Source of the DNA: Ancistrus triradiatus
Taxonomy: Eukaryota > Chordata > Actinopteri > Siluriformes > Loricariidae
Reading direction: 5' to 3'
Assembly (NCBI GenBank): GCA_025084515.1
Contig: JAJAGP010001965.1
Coordinates: forward strand, 81,061 to 145,060
DNA: 64,000 bases
In this document: piece after piece, positions 35,901 through 49,765 of the stretch
How the letters are laid out: each line of letters starts with the position of its first letter
How positions within the stretch are numbered: the stretch's first letter is position 1
Notes under the pieces: generated by a model
Databases searched by the model: none
Told to the model about the DNA's origin: nothing
What the model saw: only the letters and a program-made list of their open reading frames with translations
Translations under genes and position numbers: made by a program

Positions 35901-38083
35901 TTTCTTCTGCTATCTGCTGAGCACACATGAGCAGATGGAGACAACCGATTGGGTAACTGGTATACATGCACTGAGATATCTAATTACTGGAGTAAAATCC
36001 AGCTCTCTCTGGCTATCTTCAGTGAGATAAATGCAGAAGTCCGACTATGATCGCTTTATTAAGTGCATGTAAACACACTCATTGATTTCTACTCGTAACT
36101 ATACTGTTCTGTTGTCTTGTAGTTTTTAAATACCTAGCAGACAAATACCTACAACGACTCAAGCAGAAGACGGCTGTGGATCCGGAAGTTGTTCACACAT
36201 CAAGCAATAAAATTGGTGAGCAAAAACCTTTTGATATTTATTTTTGTCAATTTGCATACAGTGCTGCAAAAAGTAGTTAGTCAGCCACTGATTGTGCAAG
36301 TTCTTCTACGAGATGAGAGAGGTCTGTAATTTTCATCATAGGTACACTTCAACTATGAGAGAGAAAATGAGGAAAAAAAATCCAGGAAATCACATGGTAG
36401 GATTTTTAAAGAATTTAATTGTAAATTATGGTGGAAAATAAGTATTTGGTCAATAACAAAAGTTCAACTTAATACTTTGCAACATAATCTTTGTTGGCAA
36501 TGACAGAGGTCAAACGTTTCCTGTAAGTCTTCACCAGGTTGGCACACACTGTAGCTGGTATTTTGGCCCATTCCTCCATGCAGATCTCCCTCTAGAGCAG
36601 TGATGTTTTGGGGCAACATGGACTTTTTCAACTCCCTCCACACCTTTTCTATGGGGTTTGAGGTCTGGAGACCAGCTAGGCCACTCCAGGACCTTGAAAT
36701 GCTTTTTACGGAGCCACTCCTTCGTTGCCTGAGCTGTGTGTTTGAGATCATTGTCATGCTGGAAGACCCAGCCCACGTTCCATCTTCAATGCTCTCAACA
36801 TGATGGAAGGAGGTTTTGGCTTAAAATCTCACGATACATGGACCCCCCATTCATTCTTCCCTTAACACGGATCAGTCGTCCTGCCCCCTATACAGAAAGC
36901 AGCCCCAAAGCATGATGTTTACACCCCCATGCTTCACAGTAGGTTATGGTGTTTTTGGGATGCAACTCAGCATTCTTCTTCCTAAAAAAACATGGCAAGT
37001 TGAGTTTTTACCAAAAAGTTCTATTTTGGTTTCATCTGACCACATGATAATTCTCCCAATCCTCTTCTGGGATCATCCATATGGCTCTCTGGCAAACTTC
37101 AGATGGGGCCTGGACATGTACTTGTTTAAGCAGGGGGGCGCGCTGGCACTGCAGGATCTGAGTCCCCCTTGGCGTAGTGTGTTACTGATGGTGCCTTTGT
37201 TTACTTTGGTCCAGTCCCCTCTCTGCAGGTCATTCATCAGGTCCCTCCGTTGTAGTTCTGGGGATTTTTGCTCACCGTTCTCATGATCATTTTGACCCCA
37301 CGGAATGAGATCTTGTGTGAGGCCCAGATTGAGGGAGATTATCAATGGTCTTGTATGTCTTCCATTTTCTTACAATTGCTCCCACAGTTGATTTATTCAC
37401 ACCAACCTGCTTGCCTATTGTAGATTCACTCTTCCCAGCCTGCTGCAGGTCTACAATTTTCTTCCTGGTGTCCTTCGACAGCTCTTTGGTCTTGGTCATG
37501 GTTGAGTTTGGAGTCTGGCAGTTTGAGGCTGTGGACAGGTGTCTTTTATACAGATAACGAGGTCAAACAGGTTCCATTAATACAGGTAACTAGTGGAGGA
37601 CAGAAGAGCTTCTTAAAGAAGAAGCTACAGGGTTTGTGAGAGCCAGAAATCTTGCTTGTTTGTGGGTGACCAAATACTTCTTTTCCACCATGATTTACAA
37701 TTAAATTCTTTAAAAATCCTACAATTTGATTTCCTGCATTTTTTTCTCTCATTTTGTCTCTCATAGTTGAAGTGTGCCTATGATGAAAATTACAGACCTC
37801 TCTCATTTTTCTAAGTAGGAGAACTTGCACAATCAGTGGCTGACTAAATTTTGCTCCACTCTAAAGCAAAATCAAAATTCCAAAAGTTTACATTGTGGAA
37901 TGGAAATCTTCGGTATGTTTACTGTTTGTCTGTAACTGTATAGGCGTATTCAACACTAGCAGTGGAAACCACCCAAACCAGAACTCCAGCGATCTCAATG
38001 GTCGTGAAATCATCAACCTGAGGCCGAACAAGCAGAGAACTAAGAAGACTAAAATCCCTTTTGGTAGCTGCAGACTTCTCTAG
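32779..38083 (+). CDS. rab23: RAB23, member of the RAS superfamily of small GTPases (complete, six coding exons)
   Basis: Joining 32779-32933, 34566-34651, 35032-35188, 35283-35365, 36123-36215 and 37944-38083 gives 714 bases, 237 codons plus stop, the same length as human RAB23, with every phase consistent. The P-loop GNGAVGKS is at residues 16-23, switch II DTAGQEEFDA starts at 64 (catalytic Q68), the guanine-specifying NKID is at 121-124 and TSVKE at 150-154. RAB23 cycles between GTP and GDP on plasma membrane and endosomes, controls traffic to the cilium and antagonises Hedgehog signalling; loss causes Carpenter syndrome in people and open brain in mice. The start follows the family's MLEEDMEVAIK. 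The tail ends SCRLL, giving a CaaX prenylation box. Introns 3, 4 and 6 carry two antisense SINEs and a Tc1 copy. Confidence 0.97.
33385..34185. mobile_element. Unclassified DNA element, family J, in RAB23 intron 2
   Basis: The right side reads gagtaccacaacactagt, and the inner stretch aatggtgatgattctgtttc with atatagccaacaacatcc reappears at 41097-41370. The imperfect ends (gttaagaccaagact and its partner) suggest a DNA transposon. No coding sequence. AT-rich filler at 33480-33600. Confidence 0.5.
34259..34500 (-). mobile_element. Family H fragment in RAB23 intron 2
   Basis: It starts with the terminus ttattaggtgcaccttgctag and contains tattggattgagatctggtg, as in the copy at 16.55 kb. It ends about 65 bases before exon 3. 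Confidence 0.7.
34566..34651 (+). CDS. rab23: RAB23 exon 3: switch II
   Basis: The acceptor tgttgcag precedes 34566 and AGAG|gtaagg follows. It encodes NDEEVRLMLWDTAGQEEFDA and ITKAYYR. Phase 2 in, phase 1 out. Confidence 0.95.
34748..34945 (-). repeat. tRNA-derived SINE, antisense, RAB23 intron 3
   Basis: It runs from the inverted tail (gcatttagcagacgccctta) to tccagtaccttaaccactag, including the inverted B box gggatttgaaccc. Near full length. Confidence 0.85.
35032..35188 (+). CDS. rab23: RAB23 exon 4: NKID guanine-binding motif
   Basis: The acceptor acgtgtag precedes and AAAAAA|gtaaga follows. It encodes AQACVLVFSTTDRESFEA to NKIDLLDDTVIK. Phase 1 in, phase 2 out. The exon is fully open and close to the human protein. 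Confidence 0.95.
35283..35365 (+). CDS. rab23: RAB23 exon 5: TSVKE motif
   Basis: The acceptor gccattccag precedes and GAAG|gtgagt follows. It encodes NEEAEGLAKKLKLRFYRTSV KEDLNVNE. Phase 2 in, phase 1 out. Confidence 0.95.
35460..35640 (-). repeat. tRNA-derived SINE, antisense, RAB23 intron 5
   Basis: It has aacatttagcaggcactctt at the start and ccagtacttgaaccaccagg near the end, and is more diverged than the copy in the intron before. Confidence 0.8.
36123..36215 (+). CDS. rab23: RAB23 exon 6: end of G domain and hypervariable region
   Basis: The acceptor ttgtcttgtag precedes and ATTG|gtgagc follows. It encodes FKYLADKYLQRLKQKTAVD then PEVVHTSSNKI. Phase 1 in and out. Confidence 0.94.
36259..37861 (-). 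mobile_element. Tc1-like transposon, family B, full span, in RAB23 last intron
   Basis: It has long inverted termini of about 200 bp (CAGTGCTGCAAAAAGTAG on the left, damaged partner on the right) inside TA sites. On the minus strand the transposase begins MTKTKELSKDTRKKIVDLQQ at 37499 with HTH GKQVGVNKSTVGAIVRKW, and further pieces run down to WVFQHDNDLKHTAQ near 36770. Frameshifts split it. It almost fills the 1.73-kb intron. Confidence 0.88.
37944..38083 (+). CDS. rab23: RAB23 exon 7: C-terminal tail with CaaX box
   Basis: The acceptor actgtatag ends at 37943, only about 80 bases after the Tc1 element in the preceding intron. The exon encodes VFNTSSGNHPNQNSSDLNG, then INLRPNKQRTKK and ends SCRLL before TAG. 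Basic residues ahead of the cysteine are typical of a membrane-targeting tail. Confidence 0.94.
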
Positions 38084-38837
38084 AGTGTCTCCTTGTTTGC
38101 GGGATGCCATGATTGCCTTGTCGGTCCAGGTGACGTGTCATCATCAACACTAATCAGAGGGAGAAAAAGGCAAAGTTTAAACACGCTCCGTACGGAGTAG
38201 ATCTTTTGTTTAGATGGAGTGCTAATTAAGCTTATTATATTCTTATCGGGTGTCCTGATTTCCTGTGGATAAGTCTCATGTTGTGTCATCATGGAACTGA
38301 GGCTGAATGTATTAGAATGGTCGCAGTGTGGGAACGAGCCTGCTGGTTGCAAATGGTAAAGCAACTTCGGTGTGTGTGCAGGAGGATTTTAGTCACAACC
38401 TCGATCTGAGACACCATAGGTCCTTTCATACTCCAAACCCTTTGTAATTAAGGGATAACCCTAAATGTAAGGTTCTGGTTGTGGGTTCGCATATGCATTC
38501 GTCACACAGGATTTATCGGCTTGCACCCTTTCACATACCGGTTAACAAATGGTGATGACAAATCCCCCACACACATGTTGTTTGGATCTATCCTTTGAAT
38601 TTGTTACACTTGAATTTGTTGGTCAGCTGCGTCATCCCTCGACTTGCACAGCACAGGGCTGTCCTGTTCATTCTGTGAAGAATTTCATCCACCAGCACAA
38701 GCAGTCAGCAGCTCTTTCATGTCTGAATCGCTCCTAGTCCTTCTCATCTTCATATTTGATTTTTGTCCTCTGTTGCTGCTAGTGTGTGCTAGAATTCCCC
38801 TGTATGAGCCAATTTGATAATTATTATTTTTCGCTAC
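38084..38837 (+). other. rab23: Probable RAB23 3' untranslated region and downstream flank
   Basis: No coding exon and no recognised repeat is visible here. No AATAAA lies close to the stop, so the transcript end is not fixed from this sequence; an AATAAA cluster occurs much later, near 39925. Confidence 0.35.
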
Positions 38838-39649
38838 AGTGGTAGCTCGGTTCTCAACCACCTTGGAACTCATCGGATTCGGTTCTCGACCCATTTTGTC
38901 TAGCAAAATTTGTCCTGGTTCTTGTCGTTTGCTTAGTATTTTTCTGCAATTGCTTAAACTTGTACGAGTCGATTTGCATGACTCGTTTCAGCCGAAACAT
39001 GATTCATGATTCACGAGTCACTATTCAGTACATTTGTTATGGTGTTGTTTTTTATTTTTACATCTGCAGTTCGGTATTCTAAGTGCAAATAAGTCTCCAT
39101 GGGGCCTAAAAGTTTATTTCTATTACAGTTAGTTGACAAGAGTCAACTGAAAGCAAAACAAAAATTGAATGCTCCAGAACACAGGCTGCAGTTCGCATAG
39201 CAGCTATGCTAGCACCTGGAGTTCACCAGTAGTGTTTTGCTTTTACTTTTACTTTCAATCTATTACTCACTCAATTGCATAAGGTTTTCCAACACTTTAT
39301 TATAAAATAAGCTTTGTGTTAATGTTTTTGGCCAAGTGTTTTAAACATTAACTTCCTTAATATTACTTCTGATAGAATCCTATCCATACCTCGGCTATGA
39401 TACAGTACAGACCGCTCTACCAAACACTTGTTAAACTCCTCAGTTCATGATACATTTAACTTATGATGGATTTGTCGGAACATATCGCCTTGGTAAATCG
39501 GGGAGCACCTGTATAATACAGCTCCATGAATGCATATAATGCCTTATACAGTGTGGATTTTCTGGGGGTCTGGAACAGATTAATTCAGTTTACATTATTC
39601 CTTATGGCAACAATTTGCTCGGTATTGTACGAGAACCAAGATACCACTG
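38838..39649. mobile_element. Tigger/pogo-like non-autonomous element, copy 1
   Basis: It has inverted ends CAGTGGTAGCTCGGTTCTC and GAACCAAGATACCACTG inside TA target sites (38836-38837, 39650-39651). The length is 812 bp, with no transposase frame. The same element occurs at 59215-59980 and 62370-63121. Confidence 0.75.
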
Positions 39650-39651
39650 TA

Positions 39652-40913
39652 TAGTTGCTTTCACAATCGACACCTACCCTCTAAACTACTGGTAACAGCC
39701 TGGGGAAAAGTGCATGTGTGAAACTGGTTCTTGTTTCGTGCTTAACCAAATTTTGGAGATGATGACTATGCATGTTGCCCCGATTTGCTGTGCGTCAGCT
39801 ACAAAAGTGGTTTTGCAATCATTTACAGTCAAACTGTTTCACAATAGTTTCACAATATAGTCTTAGCTCAGAAGCCGTTGCTGAGAATTACAACATGCTG
39901 ACTTTTAAATAGTCTTTATTCAACAATAAATAAATCAAGTTTGTGCACTAACTTTGTGATACGGAGCAGGGTAACATTTACTAACGTTATTCCTTAAAAG
40001 AGTTTTTACACTAACCATTGGTGCATTTAACTGTGATTTATTTTTTTCTGCAGTATGTTGGTATGTTGACGAAGGAATATGATTTGATATCTTTCCACAG
40101 AAGAAATTTGATGTTTATTATAATAATGATACAGGTTACAGAAAATGTTCCTAAAGGTTTTTTTGTAAGAGAAAATATCGATATAAGTGAATATAGATGA
40201 ATCCGTAAAAAAACAAATGTGTTAACACAGTGCCAAAAAGTTTTATGTAGTTGTAGGAAATGGTTATCTTGTTAGTAGAATGTTTCAATATTTTTTCAAA
40301 CTCTAAAAGATCTTAAATAGTGGTACTGAAGGATTAAATGTGTAATTCTGCTAAAACTCTACAACTGTATATCCCTCACTGAAGCCTTTTCAGGTCATGA
40401 CGAAGCAGATCTGATCAATCAGACTTAATGATTTAAACATTTCACTCAATGATGGTGCAGCTCACCTGGCAACCTATGACCAGCACTACAGGGAACACAA
40501 TTGCACAATGGAACCACAGAAGTTGTTAAAATTAAGTATCTGTTCATGATCCGTTTTGCTGCATTTAAATGCTGACTTTCAAATTTTCCATTCTCACTTT
40601 AGTCATTATTCATGGTAATTGTTGGATATAAATGTTCCTATGTTAGAGGAAATTGGTGTCAGAATGGATATCAGAACTGAAGTACTTGAAGGTCCCATAA
40701 ATACTCTGCCACCTCAACCTGTACATGACTTTGATTACACCTAGACTTATTAATTGCAAGTCATTTGAACCTGTGAGCATGATAACTGTGATGCTCTATG
40801 TAAGTGACCTATGGGTTTAAGGAACGGCTCTGATTTAGGTTCTCCGAATTAATCAGCATTCTTAAGAATTTATTTTCAAAAAGATTGGCGGCATTCTGTG
40901 TGACATCTACATT
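39652..40913. other. Intergenic between RAB23 and BAG2, nothing recognised
   Basis: AT-rich, no supported exon or repeat. Confidence 0.35.
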
Positions 40914-41094
40914 CACTGAGCACTTTTATAGGAACACTGTACCAATACTGGGTAGGACCTCCTTTTAGTTCTTAAAACAACCTCAATTCTAGAAGATGTT
41001 GGATACATTTCTTTCTGCTCCATGGCGACATGAGCTTGCATTTTTTTTCCAGTTTTTGAAAGTGCATTTTCATGCAAATCTTTCATTCTACAGA

Positions 41095-41370
41095 GCCATT
41101 ATCCGTGTCAAGACCAATATGCAAATGGTGATGATTCTGTTTCCCTTCTTTTTCAAACTTATTCAGACGCCACCACATAAAGTCAACTGAATATAGCCAA
41201 CAACATCCATTCTATCCATTTTTATTATTAAATGTGAAAACATAAAGTTAAGTTTATAATTATCATTACCTCAGTGAGGCGCATTGGACTGGGCTGGTCT
41301 CAACAACAGTTTCCGAGTCCTCCTTACCCCTAGACTAGACCCGAGTACTACAACACTAATGGTAGGGCCA
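41095..41370. repeat. Family J fragment nested in family I
   Basis: It shares aatggtgatgattctgtttc and the gagtactacaacacta end with 33385-34185, with the middle deleted. Confidence 0.65.
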
Positions 41371-41674
41371 TTGATGAACACTAAATTCGTTGTCATGTGT
41401 AAGAAACCATGTTGACATGACATTTACTTTGTGGCATGGTCCATTATCGTGCTTGAAATAGATTAGAAGACGAATAAATTGAAGGGATGCACATGGTTAG
41501 CAACAATACTTAAATAGGCTGTGGCATTCAAGCGATGATGGGCTCGGGGTGTGCTAACAACGCATTCCTTCCTTCGGCCTTAACTGATGATGCAGGTTGA
41601 GTCAGTGGGTTCATTTATTTTAGTCCTAAATTCTGACCCTACATCAAGACTTCAGACCAGACTATCTCTTTTGA

Positions 41675-42216
41675 AAAGTAACCATGGTTTCACCTTGGTT
41701 TTATAGCAGAAATAAAACTTTGAATGGTTACTAAGTTATCTCTACCATGGTTTTACCAAAGGACCATAGTAACAAGATGAGAGATTCATAGTGTATATAT
41801 AGAGTTACCATAAGATACCTTAGATACCTTAGGACTGTGGAAGCCTAGCGGTTAAGGTACTGGACTCTGAACCAGAAGGTCCAGGGTTCAAATCCCACCT
41901 CTGCCAAGCTGCCACTGTTGGGTCCTTGAGCAAGACCCTTAACCCACAATTGCTTGGATTGTAAGACTGTACCAATTGTAAGTCGCTCTGGATAAGGGCG
42001 TCTGCTAAATGCTGTAAATGTAGTAGTTCATAGTAGAATCATGGTTAACTGTACAGTAACTATAGTTACTATACATGCAGTTTATAGTTAGTTCTATTAG
42101 CTCTGGTTGAACTAATAAGGTATCTTATTATAACTATATGTAGACTATGAATAAACCATGGTTTTACTATGGTACCTTGGTAAAATCATGGTAGAGACAG
42201 CCTAGTAACATTTATA
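41675..42216. mobile_element. Palindromic MITE split by a SINE
   Basis: Both halves carry copies of accatggttttacc and its complement (ggtaaaatcatggt). The halves are 41675-41828 and 42024-42216, with a SINE between. Confidence 0.6.
41829..42023 (+). repeat. tRNA-derived SINE, near full length, nested
   Basis: It starts at aggactgtggaagcctagcg (tRNA-like head with A-box-like tagcggttaaggta), has the B box ggttcaaatccc and the complete tail gtcgctctggataagggcgt. It is the best copy of this family in the window. Confidence 0.88.
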
Positions 42217-43349
42217 GTTTTCTTTCCACATGAAAAAACCCATAATTTTCATAAGGGGTGCTTATCCGGTCCTCCAGATTTGGCCAAGTTTTGTTGAAGG
42301 ATTGTTAATTGCAGCCCCGGCTTTCTCTTCTTGGCTGACAGAATTGGACCATGACATAGCCTTTGGCTGTTGTAGCCCATCTCCCTCAAGGTTCAACATG
42401 CTTTTCTTCTGACCACAATTGTACAGAGAGGTTATCTGAGATACTGTGATATTCCTCTCATCTCAAACCAGTCTGGCCATTCTTCATTGACCTGCCCTCA
42501 TTAACAAGGCATTTCAGTTTCTAGAACTGCAGCTTTGTTTCTTTATTGCACCATTCTAGATAACCTAGAGGCAGTTGTGCAGGAAAGTCAATACATGCAA
42601 ACAGTCAACAATCATGCCATGGTCAAAATTTGAGATGTTGGATGCGAACATTACATGAGCACCTGCATTGTATCTACATGATTTTAGGCATAGGACTGCT
42701 GCCACACAGTTAGCTGTTTAGATAATTGAATGAGTAGGTGTGCAGGTGTTCGTAATAAAGTGCTCAGTGAGTGTGTGCACCCATTATTCCTTCTCTGAAT
42801 CTGATCTTATTGACAGATACAGTAAACGGGGGTCATCAGTTTGACAGTTTTGGACATGGTTGTGTATTATATAATATGATGTGTACAGCATATGGTTTAC
42901 CACAATTTCGTGATTGTGGAATTTTTAACAGAATAAAGGTTTGACCAGAGAATCAGACATCAGTGGAGCTACAGAAACAGGGTATAAACAGGGGAAGTAC
43001 ACTCACGTAGTCTTCTTCTACACAACAATATGTACTTAAATGTTTGTTATAAAGCTCAAACTAACAGATGTCTGGACTTTCAGAATCTTCATTAGCCTGA
43101 AAACGAGCTTTAAAAGCAACCAGGGGTGACTGATATCTACAAGTAGAGATTCACAGTATACAGTCTTGAGTCCCAACGCAAATGAGTGAGAAAATCTGCT
43201 CCAAAAAGGCATCATGCAGGGGTTGCTGCCTGAAACCACACAGCTGGTCTTTGTCAGGCCATTTCATCAGGACAGTAGCTCATCTGTTGCTGCACAGTTT
43301 GTGTTAGTCATCCTCTAATCCTTTTTCAGTGCTCACAGAATGCTAGTGG

Positions 43350-43665
43350 CTGGACATTTTTGGCTGGCGAACTACTTTCAGTCCTCTAGTGATGCTGAGG
43401 TGCTTTAAAACTCCAGCACCCCTTCGGTGTCTGATCCACTCGTGTCAGTGCAACCCACACTAACACCACCACCACCAGAGAGTCACTGCAGTGCTGAGAA
43501 TGATCCACCACCTAAACAGTACCTGATCTGTGGGGTCCTGTCCATTAGAGAACAGAGTAAAGGGGACTGACAAAGTGTGTGGAGAAACAGATGGACTACA
43601 GTCTGTAATTGAGGAACTACAAAGTGCAGTGACCACCAAAATTGAAATAATGTATAACAGAAACT
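43350..43665. repeat. Interspersed repeat, unclassified (family L)
   Basis: The phrases cactgcagtgctgagaatga, ccaccacctaaacagtacct and aacagatggactacagtctg form a set I know from several fish genomes. A short piece recurs at 51005-51055. Class unknown. Confidence 0.5.
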
Positions 43666-44104
43666 GAAATTTTACATTTTATCAGTGGTATCCCATGTGC
43701 TCTATACGTACTAAGCTATTGTGCGACTTTTAAAATCAAATGTCTCCTATCCTATTGTCCTGAAAACGCAGAGCAGAAAGTGTACTTAGGTTTGCATTCA
43801 CACTAATACTCCAGTCACCTGGTTATTTAAGAGCTCATAGTATATTTAGTCAAAGTAAGGCTGTTTTTGAATTTAAAGCAAACTCATCTCACCCTTTACT
43901 TCGATGACATGGAGGTGGTAGCATCCTGGATCCACATGCTTTTTACAAGCAACATATTTTAGGAGTTCTATTGATATTATTGACAGTGATGACAGAATAT
44001 TTTACTCAAAATGGAGTGCCCTGTTTAACATTGCATTCAATACAACATATAAACAATATCAGTTTACATGGTTGAAAAACAGCAAACTGTTCCATTACAA
44101 ATAT

Positions 44105-44283
44105 GTCATTCAGCAGATGACCTTATCTAGGCCAATTTACAATTGATACAGTCTTATAATCCAAGTAGTTGTGGGTTAAGGCTCTTGACCAAGGACCCAA
44201 CAGTTTGGCAGAAGTGGGATTTGAACCCTGGACCTTCTGGTCCATAGTCTAGGACCTTAACCGCTAGGCCACCACAGTCCCAG
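44105..44283 (-). repeat. tRNA-derived SINE, antisense
   Basis: It runs from the inverted tail to ccttaaccgctaggccacca, with the inverted B box ggatttgaaccc. Confidence 0.85.
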
Positions 44284-45189
44284 ACTTGTTTAAAGTCAAA
44301 TCAAATGTAACATAAGATACTATATTGTTGTCCACTTGTGCATCTAAGGCACACTAGTGTTCTCTATGAAGACACACAGTCTTTATTTTTAAAATAACTT
44401 GTTTTTTGGTAACTTGTAAAGTTTTATAAAAGTGTTGCCTTCTCTAATGTGTTTCTCCCGTTGCATTATGGATGGCTGTCGTGTAACGAGGTTTCAAGTT
44501 ATCCAGCCTGTAGCTTGAGGGACAGCTGTCTCACAAGGATGGTAACCTGCAGCGTGGGGTCACAATGCTTTTGGCGTAGTTAATGTGATGTCATACTTGT
44601 GAACTTGCTTGATGGAGATGCCCGCCTGATAATTCTCTATGCAGGAAAAAAAAACCTGCGCTAAGACTTCTGGGTGCTGTTCATGAATAGAGTAATAAAT
44701 TCACACACCAGTCTATTGGTTATTAAACAAAATGCTACAGCAGCAAATCTGATTTGACAGTGTGTTAAGTATTCAGGAGTGTTTCCACTGAAATGAATCT
44801 TTCGTTTTTCTGTTTTTGCTGTTGTCAGGTTATTTTGTATCCCTGTAAACTCAGTTGCTGTCCGGACAGAATGTTCTTTCTTATGTAAAGGGTAATGAGC
44901 ATATTTCACTGTTTTATCTGGTTAAATTCCAAGCTCCTAACAGTCTAGACTGGAAATGTGCTTCATTCTGACTCTGGTTTCCTGATGCACTGCCTTCTTC
45001 TCACCAATTCATGTAGTTACAAGTTCCACATATGGAATACTGTAATATTTTTAAACTGTTTTTTTTTTCTAGTTATATTGCAGACACACTTGTCCAGGAT
45101 ACCCTGACCTTGGTTAGTTTGTGAGAATAGCTAACCAAGACCTCCCTTCATTGAAAAATATCTCTGGTGGGTTAACAGTTTTTGAGATG
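44284..45189. other. Intergenic, nothing recognised
   Basis: No exon or repeat family could be supported. Confidence 0.35.
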
Positions 45190-45416
45190 TTCAACCTCAA
45201 ATCAGAAAATGTATGGACCGTATTGGATAAAAATGCTTTGTGTCTTACATTCCTTTTACTTTTATTTCATTGCAGTCAGTATGAATCCAAGATATTTCTT
45301 GTTTTGTCATACCAACTCCATTTCACTTGTTAATGTACCAGCACATCCTGCATTTCAGGCCTGCAAAACATTCCAAAAAAGTTGGGATGTGGTCAATTTC
45401 GGGCTAGCATTGAGGT

Positions 45417-45448
<32 letters not shown>

Positions 45449-46438
45449 ATAATGATGTGATTTCAAACAGATGGTTGTAATCATGGTTTGGTACAAAAGC
45501 AGCAGCCATGAAAGGCTGAGTCTTTAAGGAGCAGAGATGGGCAGAGGATCTCCAGTTTGTCAGCAAATGCATAAGAACGTTATGGAAATGTTTAAAAACA
45601 ATGTTCCTCAAATAAATATTGGAAGGGATTTACATATTTAAGTCCTAACTTTTTTTGTTTTGGTTTGTTTTTCATCAAAAGATCTCGTCTTAAAGGCAGC
45701 ATATGTTGCTCTAAATGTACGTTTTGCATGAATGCTGCCATCACAGAAGTTTAAATGACCTTTGCCAAGGGTTTTGACACCACCCCATACCATGACAGAG
45801 TCTGGCTTTTGGACTTGTTGCTGATAGCAGTCTGGATGGCCCTTTTCATCTTTGGTTTGGAGCACACCGTGTCCATTTCTTCCAAAAAAGATCTGGAATA
45901 CTGATTGGTCTGACCAAAGTACACTTCCACTGTGTGTTGGTCCATTCTAGAAGACTCTGAGACGATGAAGTCTGATGTCTGAAGTTGATGCTGCTTCTGG
46001 ACATGGTTAATCTAAGGCTTCTTTTTTGCACAGTAAAGTTTTAAGTGCCATTTGCGAATGTAAGTGTATTGTAGTGCTTGATAATTTTCTCACGCAGTTG
46101 TCGCCAAACTGGAGATCCTCTGGCCATCTTTGCTCATCAAAAACTTTCATGGTTGCCATCACCTGTTTGAAAGGACATAATTTTTTTTTTTTTTGTTGAT
46201 GTTGGGGTTTTTACCTCATTACTATCCCTAAATTGCCCCTGTCATAACTTCTTTTTGGAATATGTTGCAGGACTGAAATGCAGGAATGGAAATGAATTTA
46301 ACCAGAGAAAACATGACACATCTTGGGTTCGTTCTGTCTGCAATGAAATAAAAGTCACAGTAAATGTAAGACACGCTGTGTTTTTTGTTTTTTTTGCATT
46401 TGCATTCTCCACACCGTTTTCTGATTTGGGGTTGTAGC
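45190..46438 (-). mobile_element. Tc1-like element, family G, with about 190-bp inverted termini
   Basis: Left and right arms mirror each other: aacctcaaatcagaaaatg against the complement of cattttctgattt-like ccgttttctgatttggggtt, ttttatttcattgcag in both, and aacattccaaaaaagttggg against tttttggaatatgttgcag. Minus-strand transposase fragments (CYQQQVQKPDSVMVWGG, LNFCDGSIHAKR) lie at 45700-46030. A 24-base poly-A sits at 45419-45443. Inactive. Confidence 0.75.
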
Positions 46439-48670
<2,232 letters not shown>

Positions 48671-48677
48671 ATGTGAC

Positions 48678-49765
48678 TTATAGTGGTGTTTGAAAGTTTA
48701 TGAAACCTTTAGAATGTTCTATGTTTCTGCATAACTATGACCTAAAACATCACATTCACACAAGTCAATAAGGAGAGCCGTATTAACAAATGAACCAATA
48801 TGATCCAATATTCCGTATCTTTTGATGGCAAAAGTATGTGAACCTCTGGGATTAGCCGTCAGCTTGAAGGAGAAACTAGATCTGCATGTCCTGAAGGAAC
48901 TACAACCGTGCTTGAAATGTGACAAACAGAAAGAGTGTGGCTTGTGTAGCAATATTTTTGGCCCCATGCGGGTTTGTGTCCCTATACTTTTGGCCAGTTG
49001 CAGGTTTTTGTCCCAATACATTTGTTCATGTGCGAGGGCGTGTCCCAATACTTTTGCCCGCATGTGGAGACATGTCCCAATACTTTTGGCCGCATGTGGA
49101 TTTGTGTCCTAATAGTTTTGGTACGTGTGGATTTGTTTGTCGCATGCAGTGCATGAGTGGAGTGAGTGTGTGCAGTGTGTATATCACGTTTGTGTAGCAC
49201 CCTTTTGTGGAGTATGTGATGCGAGTCTCGCAGACACAGTGCTCTGTGGTGACATCATCAATTTCAGTTACAATTTGAATTTTGTCACTGGAGATTTGAA
49301 TCTGAACATTCCGTCAGGGCATTTCTATGAGAGGTTTTCAATTTTTAAACTTAAATCTATCAAAAATGACAAATCAGATCGACTCCAAAAATAGATAGCA
49401 CATCATACATTATCTACGTAACAGTGTTTGAACCAGTTGAAGCAGTTCAAGCCATATTAATCACAGAAATGTGTGGAAGAATAAGAAGAACCACCGCCAA
49501 TAATAGTTGTAAGATGAAGTAGAGAGAGTGCTTTTCAAGCACTGTATGATTAGAGTCTGTGTTTTTAATCAATGAGAAGACAATGAGGGAAGTGGGGTTC
49601 CCTTCAGATTAACAGCTAATCCTTGTGGTTCAGATACTTTTGTCTCATTTGTTTAATTTGGTTTCCCTGTCTACTTTTAGAACTTGTGAGAAAATCTGTT
49701 GGTTTTGGGTCATATTTATGCATAAACAGATCATTCTAAAGGGTTCACAAACTTCGAAGAAGCTC
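48678..49765 (+). mobile_element. Tc1 family A shell with minisatellite inside
   Basis: The left terminus (tagtggtgtttgaaagttta) is at 48680-48870 and the right terminus (tctacttttagaacttgtga...gggttcacaaactt) is at 49620-49760. Nothing of the transposase is recognisable between them. Confidence 0.7.
48955..49140. repeat. Minisatellite, about 34-bp unit, five to six copies
   Basis: The unit is roughly ttttggccgcatgtgg-atttgtgtcccaatac. Copies differ by point changes and small indels. Confidence 0.85.

Larger units (their letters stand above)
40914..42773. mobile_element. Tc1/mariner-like element, family I, with three nested insertions
   Basis: The ends cactgagcacttttatagga and the complement of ataaagtgctcagtg are inverted. 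The interior contains ctgggtaggacctcctttt and gggatgcacatggttagc, which also occur as fragments at 11.8 and 12.7 kb. Repeat J, a MITE and a SINE have landed in it. Confidence 0.65.

Noticed and set aside
41829..42023. Possible tRNA gene (A and B boxes present)
   Set aside because: No cloverleaf could be drawn, and the same unit with a SINE tail occurs eight times in the window.
48955..49140. Possible CRISPR-like array
   Set aside because: Units are directly adjacent without unique spacers and lie in a vertebrate transposon; it is a minisatellite.
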